Both the position numbers and the translations under genes were made by a program. This document shows positions 1 through 8,344 of a DNA stretch of 64,000 nucleotides, one piece after another (the first letter of the stretch is position 1; every line of letters begins with the position of its first letter). Source of the DNA: Deinococcus terrestris (lineage in GTDB: Bacteria; Deinococcota; Deinococci; Deinococcales; Deinococcaceae); contig NZ_WBSL01000002.1 in assembly GCF_009377345.1 (NCBI RefSeq), positions 310,001 through 374,000 of the forward strand, written 5' to 3'. The notes below the pieces were generated by a model. The model worked only from the letters and a program-made list of their open reading frames with translations, was not told the origin of the DNA and did not search any database.

Positions 1-303
1 TTGTTCCTGCGCCCGCACCACCCGCGTGAGGCCCTTGAGGGGCGCGTCGGTGATCCCCGCCGCGAGCTGGTCCATCGCCGCCCGCAATTCACGCACCACC
101 AGAGAGAGCCACAGCTCCGAGACGTGATGCACGGTAATGAACAGGTGCTCGTCGTGCGCCCCCGTGACCGGCTGGTGCGCCGACAGCAGCGTGTCGAGGT
201 GCAGGTAGTCGCCGTAGCTCAGGCGGCGGGTGAAGTCCAGCCGGGCCTGCTCGGGCGCGTCCCGGTCCGGGGTGGGCCGGTCAGGGGTAGGGGAGGAGGT
301 CAT
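1..303 (-). CDS. kynA: Tryptophan 2,3-dioxygenase, N-terminal part (runs off the left edge)
   Basis: The reverse strand reads an open frame from an ATG at 303 to the window edge, 101 codons. The translation contains YGDYLHLDTLLSAHQP, then HDEHLFITVHHVSELWLSLV, the conserved N-terminal block of the heme enzyme that opens tryptophan to N-formylkynurenine, the first step of the kynurenine pathway. The histidine of the HHVSELW stretch lies where the family has its substrate-side residues. The start is supported by a TAAGCT box ending 6 nt before the ATG, the leaderless pattern seen across this window. The C-terminal two thirds lie outside, so completeness cannot be judged. Confidence 0.9.
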   Translation of the reverse strand, partial: MTSSPTPDRPTPDRDAPEQARLDFTRRLSYGDYLHLDTLLSAHQPVTGAHDEHLFITVHHVSELWLSLVVRELRAAMDQLAAGITDAPLKGLTRVVRAQEQ

Positions 304-309
304 GGCCGC

Positions 310-315
310 AGCTTA
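310..315 (-). promoter_or_regulatory. -10 box of leaderless kynA transcript
   Basis: TAAGCT on the minus strand ends 6 nt before the kynA ATG at 303. No SD sequence lies between them. Confidence 0.5.
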
Positions 316-355
316 AGGCAAGTTGTCTAGAGAATAGGGGCGTTGGGCCTCCGCT

Positions 356-2353
356 CTAGCCTGCCGTCACTGCCTCTGGCTTCCGCCCCGCCGCCACTGC
401 CGCCTCCTGCGCGATAAAGCGGGCCGTGCGCCGGGCCAGCGCCATCACGCTGACCATCGGGTTGGCGCCCGAGGAGGTCGGAAAGGCGCTGGTGTCCCCG
501 ATCCACACGCCGGGGGTGCCGTGCAGCTCGCCGCGTGGGTCGGCCACGCTGGTCTGCGGGTCCTGACCCATCCGGGCGCTGCCCATCTGGTGGGCACTGA
601 AGACCGCGTGCCCGCCGCGCCCGATGGGAAGTCGGCGCAGCCCGGCGATCCAGGCTTCGAGGTCCTGCCCACGTGTCCAGGGCCGCACCCCGTCGGCCAG
701 CGCGAAGATCTGCTCAGCCCCGGCTGCCGCCAGAATCCGGGCGACCGTGCCCTGGCCGTGCCAGTAGTTCTCCACGTCGAGGGGATCGGTCACCGCGTAG
801 GTCACGCGGGGCTGGCCGCGTTCGTCCAGGGTGACCTCGCCGCTGCCCCGGTCGCGGGTGAGGTGAATCAGGGTCACGCTGCGGGCGTGGTCGGCCATCA
901 GGGTCTTGTGGGCCGTCCCGCCCTGCCACACCGCCGCCGACGCGAACAGGCCGGTGGTGTACTGGCTGGTCTCGATCAGGTAGCCGAAGCCCCCGCTGCG
1001 ACCCGCGAACTCGTCCACGATGGCGGCCTGGGTCGCGCCCCACCAGGTGTCCTGCTCGCCCGCAAAGGTGCCCGTCAGTGCTCCGCAGGGGTGGAGGTGC
1101 AGGTGCTTCCCGGCCGCTGGTCCACCTAACCCCGAGCGCAGCAGCAAGGCAGGCGTTTCCAGCGAGCCTCCCGCCACGACGACCTGCGGCGCCCGCACGG
1201 TGACCTGCCGGGGGCCACTTGCGGTCTGGACGGTCACTGCAACCCCGCACGCCCGCCCCCCCTCGGTCAGGATGCGGTCGGCGGTCGCGCCCTCCACGAG
1301 GCGGGCACCCCGCGCCGCCGCGTCCTTGAGGTAGGTCTTGAGGGTGCTCTGCTTGGCGCCCGTCGCGTCCCCGAAGCCGATGTGCCCGGCGTGCTGGGGA
1401 TCGTGCCGGGCGAGGTCCACGTTGCGGTACGCCCGGCGGTAGCGGTAGCCCAGCCGCAGCGCTCCCTCCAGCATTCGTTGGTGGGTGCCGTTGTACTCGC
1501 TGGCCTGATCGGTCGCGCCGATACGCTCCATCACCGCGTTGGTATCGGCGTCGAACTCGGGGCCGTCCACCCCTTCCAGCCCGGCGAGCGCCCACTCGCG
1601 CCGGACCTCGGGCGGGGTGCGGACGCAGTTCATCCAGTTGACGGTCGTGCCGCCGCCCAGGGTGCGCCCCGCGATCAGCGAGACGTTGCCGTCGGCAGTC
1701 GGCGTGAAACCTCCGCGCCAGTAGAGGTTCTGGTAGGCCCACAGCTCCGAGCGGCCCAGTTCGGCGTCGGCGTGCTGCCGCCCCGCCTCCAGCACCAGAA
1801 CCCGCAGGCCCGCCGCCGACAGTTCACCCGCGATCACCCCGCCGCCCGCCCCGGAGCCGACGACCACCACGTCGGCCTCCAGCGTCTCGCCGTCCTGCGG
1901 GGTCAGGGTGGGCAAGTCGCGCTCGGTGGCCGCCCCCGTGAAGGTCGGCCCCGCGTAGCCGAACTGCCGCCAGAAGGGATTGGGACGACCCTCCTCGCCG
2001 GGGTGCGCGTAGGTCAGCATCAGCAGCAGGCGGCGCAGTCCGGCGAGGCCTTGCGCCGCCTGCGGGCTGAGGCGGGTCAGGCCCCGTAGCAGGCCCTCGC
2101 GCAGCGCGAGCGGCGTCTCCGGGCGCAGCCCCGCGCGGGCCAGCACGTCCAGCAGGCGTTCAGCGTCCCGGCGCTCGGCGTCCGGCAATCCGGCGAGCAC
2201 CTCGGCGGCGACCTGATCGGCTCCGGTCGCGCTGCCGGGGGTGGAGTAAAACCCATGTGGGTCGGGAGAGCGCCGCAGCGCGGGCACGAAGGTATCGGTC
2301 AGCGCCCGCAGGGTCCGGCGCTGGGAAGGGGTCAGGGGGGCAGGCTGGGACAT
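356..2353 (-). CDS. GMC-family FAD-dependent oxidoreductase
   Basis: About 665 residues. An N-terminal helical region of roughly 150 residues precedes the FAD-binding motif VVVVGSGAGGG near residue 165. The C-terminal half holds the GMC block with SAHQMGSARMG and FPTSSGANPMVSVMALA, where these flavoenzymes have their catalytic His/Asn region. The N-terminal extension plus GMC core resembles bacterial long-chain alcohol oxidase or glucose-methanol-choline dehydrogenase-like proteins. The substrate cannot be read from the sequence. No signal peptide is visible. ATG at 2353 is preferred over an in-frame GTG at 2362, because GGAG lies 8 nt upstream of the ATG. It is divergent from the VOC gene. 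Confidence 0.85.
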   Translation of the reverse strand: MSQPAPLTPSQRRTLRALTDTFVPALRRSPDPHGFYSTPGSATGADQVAAEVLAGLPDAERRDAERLLDVLARAGLRPETPLALREGLLRGLTRLSPQAAQGLAGLRRLLLMLTYAHPGEEGRPNPFWRQFGYAGPTFTGAATERDLPTLTPQDGETLEADVVVVGSGAGGGVIAGELSAAGLRVLVLEAGRQHADAELGRSELWAYQNLYWRGGFTPTADGNVSLIAGRTLGGGTTVNWMNCVRTPPEVRREWALAGLEGVDGPEFDADTNAVMERIGATDQASEYNGTHQRMLEGALRLGYRYRRAYRNVDLARHDPQHAGHIGFGDATGAKQSTLKTYLKDAAARGARLVEGATADRILTEGGRACGVAVTVQTASGPRQVTVRAPQVVVAGGSLETPALLLRSGLGGPAAGKHLHLHPCGALTGTFAGEQDTWWGATQAAIVDEFAGRSGGFGYLIETSQYTTGLFASAAVWQGGTAHKTLMADHARSVTLIHLTRDRGSGEVTLDERGQPRVTYAVTDPLDVENYWHGQGTVARILAAAGAEQIFALADGVRPWTRGQDLEAWIAGLRRLPIGRGGHAVFSAHQMGSARMGQDPQTSVADPRGELHGTPGVWIGDTSAFPTSSGANPMVSVMALARRTARFIAQEAAVAAGRKPEAVTAG

Positions 2354-2467
2354 GGCAGGCACTCCGGGAGAGCAGGGGAGAGGCCGGGGCCGGTCACTCC
2401 GGCGCGGCGGTCAACACTTCAGGATTTCGGTAGACCCAGTCTAGCAAAGCCTCGCCCGCCGCCGGAG

Positions 2468-2473
2468 TACGCT
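2468..2473 (+). promoter_or_regulatory. -10 box of leaderless VOC gene
   Basis: TACGCT followed after 6 nt by the ATG at 2480; no SD site is present. Confidence 0.45.
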
Positions 2474-2479
2474 GCCCGC

Positions 2480-3325
2480 ATGTCCTCGCCCATCCTCGAC
2501 CTCGCGGGCGTGACGCTGGAGGTCAATCACCTGCCGCGCGGGGTGCGCTTCTATACCCAGGTGCTCGGCCTGCCCCTGCTGGAGCATGACGAGGACCGGG
2601 GCGTGGCCCACTTCCGGGTGAACGACGCGCAAACCCTGACCCTCTGGAAACCGGTCACCCGGCAGCCGAATGACCCCCGGCTCGCGCCCCTGCACGCGCG
2701 GGGGGCCTCGCATCTGCACTACGCCTGGCAGATTCAGCCGCACGAGCTGGACCGCTGCAAGGCCCTCCTGGACGAGCACGGCCTGCCCTGGCAGGAGATC
2801 GACCTGGGCACCCCGGAGCGGCCCGACCCCACCGTGTACTTCTTCGATCCCTTCGGGCACGGGCTGGAGCTGCGCGGAGTGGACCTCGCCGACGAGCGGC
2901 AACCGGTCTACCCCCCCACGCCGGAGGACGGCGAACGCGGCCCCCACGCCCTGCCCGTCCTGGGCCTGCGCGAGGTGGCGCTCGCCTTCGGGGACTACCC
3001 GGCGATGAAGGAGCGGCTGCCCCGCGCCTACGGCTTCGCCCTCGCCAAGGAGCAACCGGACCGCGACTTCGCGCAGTTCACCCTGGGGCCGGAGCCTGAG
3101 CCCGACGGGAACGGCACTCCGCGCCGCTGGCTGTACGCCTGGGACCCGCAGGTGGGGCTGGCGGACATGTTCGGCGGCGACCACGTGTATGCCCAGTTCT
3201 ACGCGCGGGTGGAGGAGGTCCGAGGCCGGGTGCGGGCCGCCGGGCTGCCCCATGTGGAGGAGAGCGGCGTCCTCGCTGTGCGTGACCCGGAAGGCCACGT
3301 GTTCGAGTTCCGGCCGCCGCGCTGA
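2480..3325 (+). CDS. Two-domain VOC (glyoxalase / extradiol dioxygenase superfamily) protein
   Basis: 281 residues made of two vicinal-oxygen-chelate modules. The first spans about 5-135 (starts LAGVTLEVNHLPRGVRFY, ends YFFDPFGHGLELRG); the second spans about 160-280 (starts GLREVALAFGDY, ends VRDPEGHVFEFRPP). The first module has candidate metal ligands in SHLHYAW and the Glu of HGLELRG. The fold is shared by catechol extradiol dioxygenases, glyoxalase I and antibiotic-binding proteins, so a specific reaction cannot be assigned. An upstream extension is open in the same frame, but the -10 box directly before ATG 2480 and the family's usual start favour this start. Confidence 0.8.
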   Translation: MSSPILDLAGVTLEVNHLPRGVRFYTQVLGLPLLEHDEDRGVAHFRVNDAQTLTLWKPVTRQPNDPRLAPLHARGASHLHYAWQIQPHELDRCKALLDEHGLPWQEIDLGTPERPDPTVYFFDPFGHGLELRGVDLADERQPVYPPTPEDGERGPHALPVLGLREVALAFGDYPAMKERLPRAYGFALAKEQPDRDFAQFTLGPEPEPDGNGTPRRWLYAWDPQVGLADMFGGDHVYAQFYARVEEVRGRVRAAGLPHVEESGVLAVRDPEGHVFEFRPPR

Positions 3326-3344
3326 AGGGGGGCGCCTCCTCCGC

Positions 3345-3350
3345 TACAAT
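3345..3350 (+). promoter_or_regulatory. -10 box before leader mini-ORF and histidine kinase A
   Basis: TACAAT, a close match to the -10 consensus, lies 9 nt before the ATG at 3360. A transcript starting just downstream would begin almost at that ATG. Confidence 0.5.
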
Positions 3351-3359
3351 CCACACCCG

Positions 3360-3407
3360 ATGCCCCGCCGCTCTGGCCCTCCCGCGCCCCAGATCGCCCG
3401 CCCGTGA
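3360..3407 (+). CDS. Putative 15-codon leader peptide coupled to histidine kinase A
   Basis: ATG at 3360 opens a frame of 15 codons ([15 protein letters not shown]). Its TGA at 3405-3407 overlaps the GTG start of the kinase at 3404 (GTGA). The kinase GTG has no SD site, while the mini-ORF ATG sits where a leaderless transcript from TACAAT would start. Ribosomes terminating on the mini-ORF could therefore re-initiate on the kinase. The peptide is rich in Pro and Arg. Existence as a translated product is inference only. Confidence 0.35.
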   Translation: MPRRSGPPAPQIARP

Positions 3408-6400
3408 CCCCCGTCTCGGACGCCCTGCCCGCTGTCCTCGCCCGCTGGCTGGAGCTCGCGGACGACGCTCTGTTCGTCGTGGACGGCTCGGGCCGCATCG
3501 TGTACGCCAATGCCCTCACCGGGCGGCTGGCTGGGCAGGCCCCCGCCGCGCTGGTGGGCCAGGTGCTGGAGCGCGATTTCGCGGGGCACTTCAGCTCGCG
3601 CTGGGCCGAGTTCCGGGACCGCGCCCGGCAAACGGGTGAGCCCACCGAGTACGAAGCCCCCAGTCCGCTGCTGGGCGGCTGGGTGCGGGTGCGGGTGGTG
3701 CCGGACGGGGACACGCTGGCCGTGCAACTGCGCGACGTGACCGCCCTGCACCGCGCCGAGGCCCTGCAAGACCTCAGCGCGGCCCTGGCCGGGGCGCACA
3801 CGCCCGCCGACGTGCTGGGGGCGCTGCTGCGGGAGGTCGTGGCGGCGGCTGGGGCCGCGGGGGGGCAGATCGTGGACGGGGAGGGCGGCCTGCCCCAGGC
3901 CACAACCGGCGACCCGGTGCCCGAGTCCGATCTCCCCACCGAGGCCCGGCGGACGCGGCACCCCGTCTTCCGTTCCGCAGGCCCCGTCCCCCTTGCCGCC
4001 CTGCCCCTGTGCGTGGACGGGGAGGTCCTGGGGGTGCTGACCCTGGCCTTCGGGGCGGGCGAGCAGCGCGGCTTCGCCCCGCCCGAGCGGGCCTTCCTGG
4101 AGGTGCTGGTGCAGCAGGGCGCCCAGGCGCTGGGCCGCGTGCGGGCGCAGGAGCGGCTGGCCTGGCAGGCGGACGTGCTGGACACCCTGGGCCGGGTGGG
4201 GCCGTCCATCGCCGCCGAACTCGACCTCGGGCGGCTGATGCAGGCGGTGACCGACGCGGGGGTGGCCCTCAGCGGGGCCGAGCACGGGGCGCTGTTCTAC
4301 CGCCCGCCCGGCAGCGAGGCCTATCCCCTCTACAGCCTGTCGGGCGCCACCCGTGAAAGCTTTGCCGCCTTTCCCCCGCCGCGCCTGACAGCCCTGCTTG
4401 GGCCGACCCTGGGCGGGCAGGCGGTGGTGCGCTCGGACGACATCACCCTCGACCCCCGCTTCGGGCAGAATGCCCCGCACCGGGGCCTGCCGCCGGGGCA
4501 CCTGCCCGTGCGCAGTTACCTCGCCGTGCCGGTGGTGTCGCGCTCGGGAGCGGTGCTGGGAGGGCTGCTCTTCGGGCACGCGGAGCCGGGGCGCTTTGAC
4601 GAGCGGGCCGAGCAGCTTGTGGTGGGGCTGGCGGCGCAGGCGGCCGTGGCGCTCGACAACGCGCAGCTCTATCAGGAGGTGCAGGAGGAACGCGCCCGGT
4701 TGGAGGGCCGTGTGGCGGAGCGCACCCGCGAACTCGCCGAGCAGGCCACGGCCCTGGGGGCCTTCGTGCGCTTCACGGAGGCGGTGGGCACCCGCACCGA
4801 CGTCTCCAGCCTCGCGCGGGAGGCGCTGGGGGTCTTCCGCTCCTTTTTCGCCGAATGCAGCGCGGCCTACTACGAGCGCGAGGACGAGCTGTGGCGTGCC
4901 CGCGTCTGGACCGACGACATCGCCCCGGAGGTGGTGGCCTCCATCACGGGGGGCATTCCGCTGGAGGCCCCCGCCTTCGCCGAGGCCGAGCGCACCCGCG
5001 AGCCCGTCTTCGTGGACGGCTGGAACGCGGGCGAGCAGCAGGTCGCCGAAACCGAGGAATACGGCACGGTCGCCCTCTACCCGCTGACGGTGGGCACCGA
5101 GGTGCCGGGCATGCTTGCCGTGGGCCTCAAGACCGAGGGCCAGTGGTCCGAGCGCGGGCGGGCCATCGTGAGTTCGGCCGGACGCAGCCTCGCCCTGTCG
5201 CTCGAACGGGCCGACAGCGCCCGGCAACTCGCCGCGCAGCGCGACGCCCTCGAAGCCCGCACCCGCGCCCTGGAAGCCTTCGCCGACCTCTCCCGCGACC
5301 TCACCCTGGAGGCCGACGCGGGGCTGCTGATTCGCCGGGCGCAGGAGATCATGCTCTCGCTGCTGCCGGACGGCTACTCGGTGTACTGGGAGCCGGAGGA
5401 GGAGTCGTGGGTCAAGCGCTCGCAGGTGGGCGACCTGCGCAGCGAGGCCCTGCAACGCGAGCTTGACGCCGGGCTGCCGCTGCGGGAGACGCCCACCATG
5501 TGGGTGCCCTACCAGACGGGCGAACCGCTCTATCAGGACACCTACGACGGCGACCGCGACGGGCTGGGCGAGCAGGTGGAGCACATCGCGGCGGTGGCCT
5601 CGCTGCCCGTGCGGGTGGGGGGCGTGGTGCAGGGAGTGATCGTGGTGGGCCTCTTCGGGGATCGGCGCTGGACCGGGACCGACCGGGCGCTGCTCGACAC
5701 CGTGGCCCGCAGCCTCAGTCTGACCCTGGAAGGGGCCGACAAGGCCCGTGCCCTCCAGCGGCGCACCGCCGACCTGGAGCGCAGCAACGCCGAACTCGAA
5801 CGCTTCGCCTACGTCGCCTCGCACGACCTGCAAGAGCCGCTGCGGACCATCGCCAGCTTCACCGAGCTGATCGTCAAGCGGCACGCCGAGAGCCTCGGCC
5901 CCCAGGGTCGCCGGTACCTCGATTTCGTGGTCAAGGGGGCCGAACGCATGAAGGCCCTGATCGACGACCTCCTCGTCTTCTCGCGCCTGAACGCGGTGCA
6001 AGAACCCCTGGTGCCGGTGCCCAGCGCCGAGCCGCTGGCCGAGGCCCTGGAACGGCTCCACGGGACGATGGAGGCGAGCGGGGCGCGGGTCGTGACCGGC
6101 GAGCTGCCCACCGTGCTGGGGGCCAGCAGCGAACTGGCGCAACTGTTCCAGAACCTGATCGGCAACGCGGTCAAGTTCCGCCGCGAGGGGGCCGCGCCCG
6201 TCGTGGAGATCGGGGCCGTCCCCGAGGGCGGGTTCTGGCACTTTACCGTGCGCGACAACGGCATCGGCTTCGAGCCCGAGTACGCCGAGCGCGTCTTTCA
6301 GATGTTCCAGCGTCTCCACCTGCGCGAGCGTTACGAGGGCACCGGCATGGGCCTCGCCATCGTCCGCAAGATCGTGGAGCGCTGCGGGGGCCGCGTCTGG

Positions 6401-6475
6401 GCCGAGGGACAGCCCGGCGTGGGCAGCACCTTCCACTTCACCCTGCAGGGGGTGGAGGCTGGAGAGCAGGGCTAG
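3404..6475 (+). CDS. Multi-domain sensor histidine kinase (PAS-GAF-GAF-GAF-GAF-HisKA-HATPase), HK-A
   Basis: 1023 residues, no membrane segment, so probably a cytoplasmic sensor. A PAS-like domain (about 8-110) is followed by four GAF-like modules (about 120-240, 265-425, 460-600, 620-780) joined by coiled coils. The H-box [14 protein letters not shown] has the phospho-acceptor His at about residue 807. The ATPase domain shows [19 protein letters not shown] and [12 protein letters not shown]. Such kinases pass a phosphate to a response regulator; none is adjacent, so it is an orphan. The GTG start overlaps the stop of a possible leader peptide. Its C-terminal two thirds is closely related to the kinase at 26014-28848, on the other side of the CRISPR island. 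Confidence 0.9.
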   Translation: MTPVSDALPAVLARWLELADDALFVVDGSGRIVYANALTGRLAGQAPAALVGQVLERDFAGHFSSRWAEFRDRARQTGEPTEYEAPSPLLGGWVRVRVVPDGDTLAVQLRDVTALHRAEALQDLSAALAGAHTPADVLGALLREVVAAAGAAGGQIVDGEGGLPQATTGDPVPESDLPTEARRTRHPVFRSAGPVPLAALPLCVDGEVLGVLTLAFGAGEQRGFAPPERAFLEVLVQQGAQALGRVRAQERLAWQADVLDTLGRVGPSIAAELDLGRLMQAVTDAGVALSGAEHGALFYRPPGSEAYPLYSLSGATRESFAAFPPPRLTALLGPTLGGQAVVRSDDITLDPRFGQNAPHRGLPPGHLPVRSYLAVPVVSRSGAVLGGLLFGHAEPGRFDERAEQLVVGLAAQAAVALDNAQLYQEVQEERARLEGRVAERTRELAEQATALGAFVRFTEAVGTRTDVSSLAREALGVFRSFFAECSAAYYEREDELWRARVWTDDIAPEVVASITGGIPLEAPAFAEAERTREPVFVDGWNAGEQQVAETEEYGTVALYPLTVGTEVPGMLAVGLKTEGQWSERGRAIVSSAGRSLALSLERADSARQLAAQRDALEARTRALEAFADLSRDLTLEADAGLLIRRAQEIMLSLLPDGYSVYWEPEEESWVKRSQVGDLRSEALQRELDAGLPLRETPTMWVPYQTGEPLYQDTYDGDRDGLGEQVEHIAAVASLPVRVGGVVQGVIVVGLFGDRRWTGTDRALLDTVARSLSLTLEGADKARALQRRTADLERSNAELERFAYVASHDLQEPLRTIASFTELIVKRHAESLGPQGRRYLDFVVKGAERMKALIDDLLVFSRLNAVQEPLVPVPSAEPLAEALERLHGTMEASGARVVTGELPTVLGASSELAQLFQNLIGNAVKFRREGAAPVVEIGAVPEGGFWHFTVRDNGIGFEPEYAERVFQMFQRLHLRERYEGTGMGLAIVRKIVERCGGRVWAEGQPGVGSTFHFTLQGVEAGEQG

Positions 6476-6553
6476 GCGCGGGCGTAGGGCGTACAGCGCG
6501 GCCATGATGGGCTGTCTCCACGGGCGTGAGGAGTAGCAGCAGATCCGTTGGGC

Positions 6554-7681
6554 CGGACCATCCCCACACCCGTGGGGAATTCGGCCCCGCCAGGGACGCG
6601 GGCGTGGAGAGCCTCGGACCATCCCCACACCCGTGGGGAATTCCAGGTGAGGGGATGAGCAGGCCCCCGGCGTCGCGGACCATCCCCACACCCGTGGGGA
6701 ATTCGTCTTCAGGGTCATCTTTGTCTGACCCTGCCTCGGACCATCCCCACACCCGTGGGGAATTCCATTCCAGGGCAATCACTACCGCCCCATAACTCGG
6801 ACCATCCCCACACCCGTGGGGAATTCGACGTGGCCGCGCTCCACGACCTGACGCGCCGCGGACCATCCCCACACCCGTGGGGAATTCCTCACCTATTACG
6901 ACGTGCCGGACCCCATGAACGGACCATCCCCACACCCGTGGGGAATTCGGGCGGTGAGGACGGTCAGGGAGTCCCCCCAGCGGACCATCCCCACACCCGT
7001 GGGGAATTCCCGATGGGAGCGAGGCTGGGCAGGCTCTCGCGCGGATCATCCCCACACCCGTGGGGAATTCCCCCGCGCGGCGCACCAGGCGCGCTGATAC
7101 CCCGGACCATCCCCACACCCGTGGGGAATTCCACCAGCGCGTCGGTCAGGCCACGCCCGTCCAGCGGACCATCCCCACACCCGTGGGGAATTCATCAGGC
7201 CCCAGCCCTGCTCGCCGACGGCGGGCGGACCATCCCCACACCCGTGGGGAATTCAGGTTCTCGTCGAGCCGGGCGGGGTCGGACCACGGACCATCCCCAC
7301 ACCCGTGGGGAATTCCTCGCCGAACCGCACGCCGCGCCCGCGAATCACGGACCATCCCCACACCCGTGGGGAATTCCCTCTACGCCGGGGACAACCCGAC
7401 TCCGGCCAAGGACCATCCCCACACCCGTGGGGAATTCGAAGCAAAAAGACTGCCCCCGTTGGGGGCGTCCGGACCATCCCCACACCCGTGGGGAATTCCT
7501 CCTCGTCCTCTTCAGGAGCGCACGCACCATCGGACCATCCCCACACCCGTGGGGAATTCTTCGGGGGCACCGCGCTGGAGACCGAGCGCAACGGACCATC
7601 CCCACACCCGTGGGGAATTCCCGGTCCTCCCGAATCCCCGCCTTCCTGAGTTCGGACCATCCCCACACCCGTGGGGAATTC
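6554..7681 (-). CRISPR. CRISPR array 1, type I-E, 19 repeats and 18 spacers, read on the minus strand
   Basis: Nineteen 29-nt repeats start at 6554, 6615, 6676, 6737, 6798, 6859, 6920, 6981, 7042, 7103, 7165, 7226, 7287, 7348, 7409, 7470, 7531, 7592 and 7653. The period is 61 nt (32-nt spacers), with one 33-nt spacer before 7165. Read on the minus strand the repeat begins GAATTCCCCAC and ends GGATGGTCCG, with the CCCCAC/GTGGGG stem typical of type I-E. In that orientation the leader end is at 7681 and the oldest end at 6554. The repeat differs from array 2 at positions 2 and 3 (AA instead of TT). The copy at 7042 has one substitution; the copy at 7409 deviates at its last base. All other copies look identical by eye. 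Confidence 0.97.
7438..7469 (-). terminator. Terminator-like hairpin inside a spacer of array 1
   Basis: In the direction of array transcription this 32-nt spacer reads GACGCCCCCAACGGGGGCAG and then TCTTTTTGC. A GCCCCC/GGGGGC stem can be extended by GAC/GTC around one unpaired A, and a run of five T follows. This is the form of an intrinsic terminator, probably captured from the invader's genome. Confidence 0.5.
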
Positions 7682-8090
7682 ACTGCACCCACCCGGCCTC
7701 CAGTCCAGTGCCCTGCTCCTGACCCCCACGCCGGAGGTCAGGTCTGGCACACATTGTCATGCGACTCGGGAAAACCCGCTCCCAGTGTAGGGCGCGTGCA
7801 CTCGGCACAAGCATGGGCGTGAGCGGCCGGGAGCAGCAGCAGGCAAGAGGCGACACCAAGCAAATTCTCTGCCAGACCACAGACAGCACGGCGCAACGTG
7901 ACGACCGGTTTCGTCGCGGGGCTGGACCACAGTGCGCGGCGTCACCGCCAGAAGCGTCCCGGAGCGCGGCCAGAGGCGGCGACCCGCCCGGCACGCCTGG
8001 CCGCGTGCCCTAGCCCCGCCTCTGCCCACCACAGTCAGGACCCCCAGCGGGTGCCTGAGGGGGAGGCCTGTTGTCCCAGGAGGCCCGCCC
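7682..8090 (-). promoter_or_regulatory. Leader side of array 1 and gene-free stretch
   Basis: This 409-nt stretch separates array 1 from the secreted-peptide gene. On the minus strand a TACACT box (7784-7789) preceded 15 nt upstream by TTGTGC (7805-7810) is a weak promoter candidate for the array. A TGACC/GGTCA inverted pair lies at about 7720-7740. It is not clearly similar to the stretch before array 2. Open frames here appear to be chance frames of GC-rich DNA. Confidence 0.4.
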
Positions 8091-8255
8091 ATGCGTGTCC
8101 TGTGCTCTGTCCTCACCGCGCTGCTCGCCCTCGCTCCGCTCTCCGCGCCCGCCCGCGCCGAGGCCGCCCCGCCTCTGGCCGCCACCGGCCCGACCGACCC
8201 ACCTCCCACGCTCCCACAGGGGGACGACCCCAAGGGGGGCGGCGGCTTGGGCTGA
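8091..8255 (+). CDS. Small secreted peptide, 54 residues, possible signal peptide pheromone
   Basis: ATG at 8091 is preceded by a perfect AGGAGG at 8078-8083 with 7-nt spacing, one of the best ribosome sites in the window. The product has an N-terminal signal sequence (MRVLCSVLTALLALAPL, then a likely cut after SAPARA) and a short mature part of about 31 residues rich in Pro, Gly and Asp (TGPTDPPPTLPQGDDPKGG). It shows no family I recognise. The gene ends 89 nt before a TPR/winged-helix regulator on the same strand. A secreted peptide next to a TPR regulator suggests peptide signalling, but this is inference. It could also be a secreted or membrane-lost remnant. Confidence 0.6.
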   Translation: MRVLCSVLTALLALAPLSAPARAEAAPPLAATGPTDPPPTLPQGDDPKGGGGLG

Positions 8256-8331
8256 ACCCGGCTCCCTGACAAGGCCCCGCTCCTGCGGCCAGTGGGGGCG
8301 GCCCTCTCTTTCAGGGCGGGGCGGACCGTCC

Positions 8332-8337
8332 TAGACT
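8332..8337 (+). promoter_or_regulatory. -10 box of leaderless TPR regulator gene
   Basis: TAGACT ends 7 nt before the ATG at 8345, so the regulator probably has its own promoter apart from the peptide gene. Confidence 0.5.
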
Positions 8338-8344
8338 CGCGGGG

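Noticed and set aside
1..330. 109-codon plus-strand frame at the left edge
   Set aside because: The opposite strand codes clearly for the tryptophan 2,3-dioxygenase N terminus.
3344..6778. 1144-codon open frame on the minus strand
   Set aside because: It is antisense to kinase HK-A, has no domain features and continues into CRISPR repeats; a shadow of GC-rich codon bias.
7714..7742. Possible decayed repeat exactly 61 nt beyond the last repeat of array 1
   Set aside because: Only 13 of 29 bases match, near chance for this composition, and it would lie on the leader side where decay is not expected.
6526..7822. Open frames through array 1 with a repeating His-Pro-His-Thr-Arg-Gly pattern
   Set aside because: Same reason: the CRISPR repeat has no stop codon in any frame.
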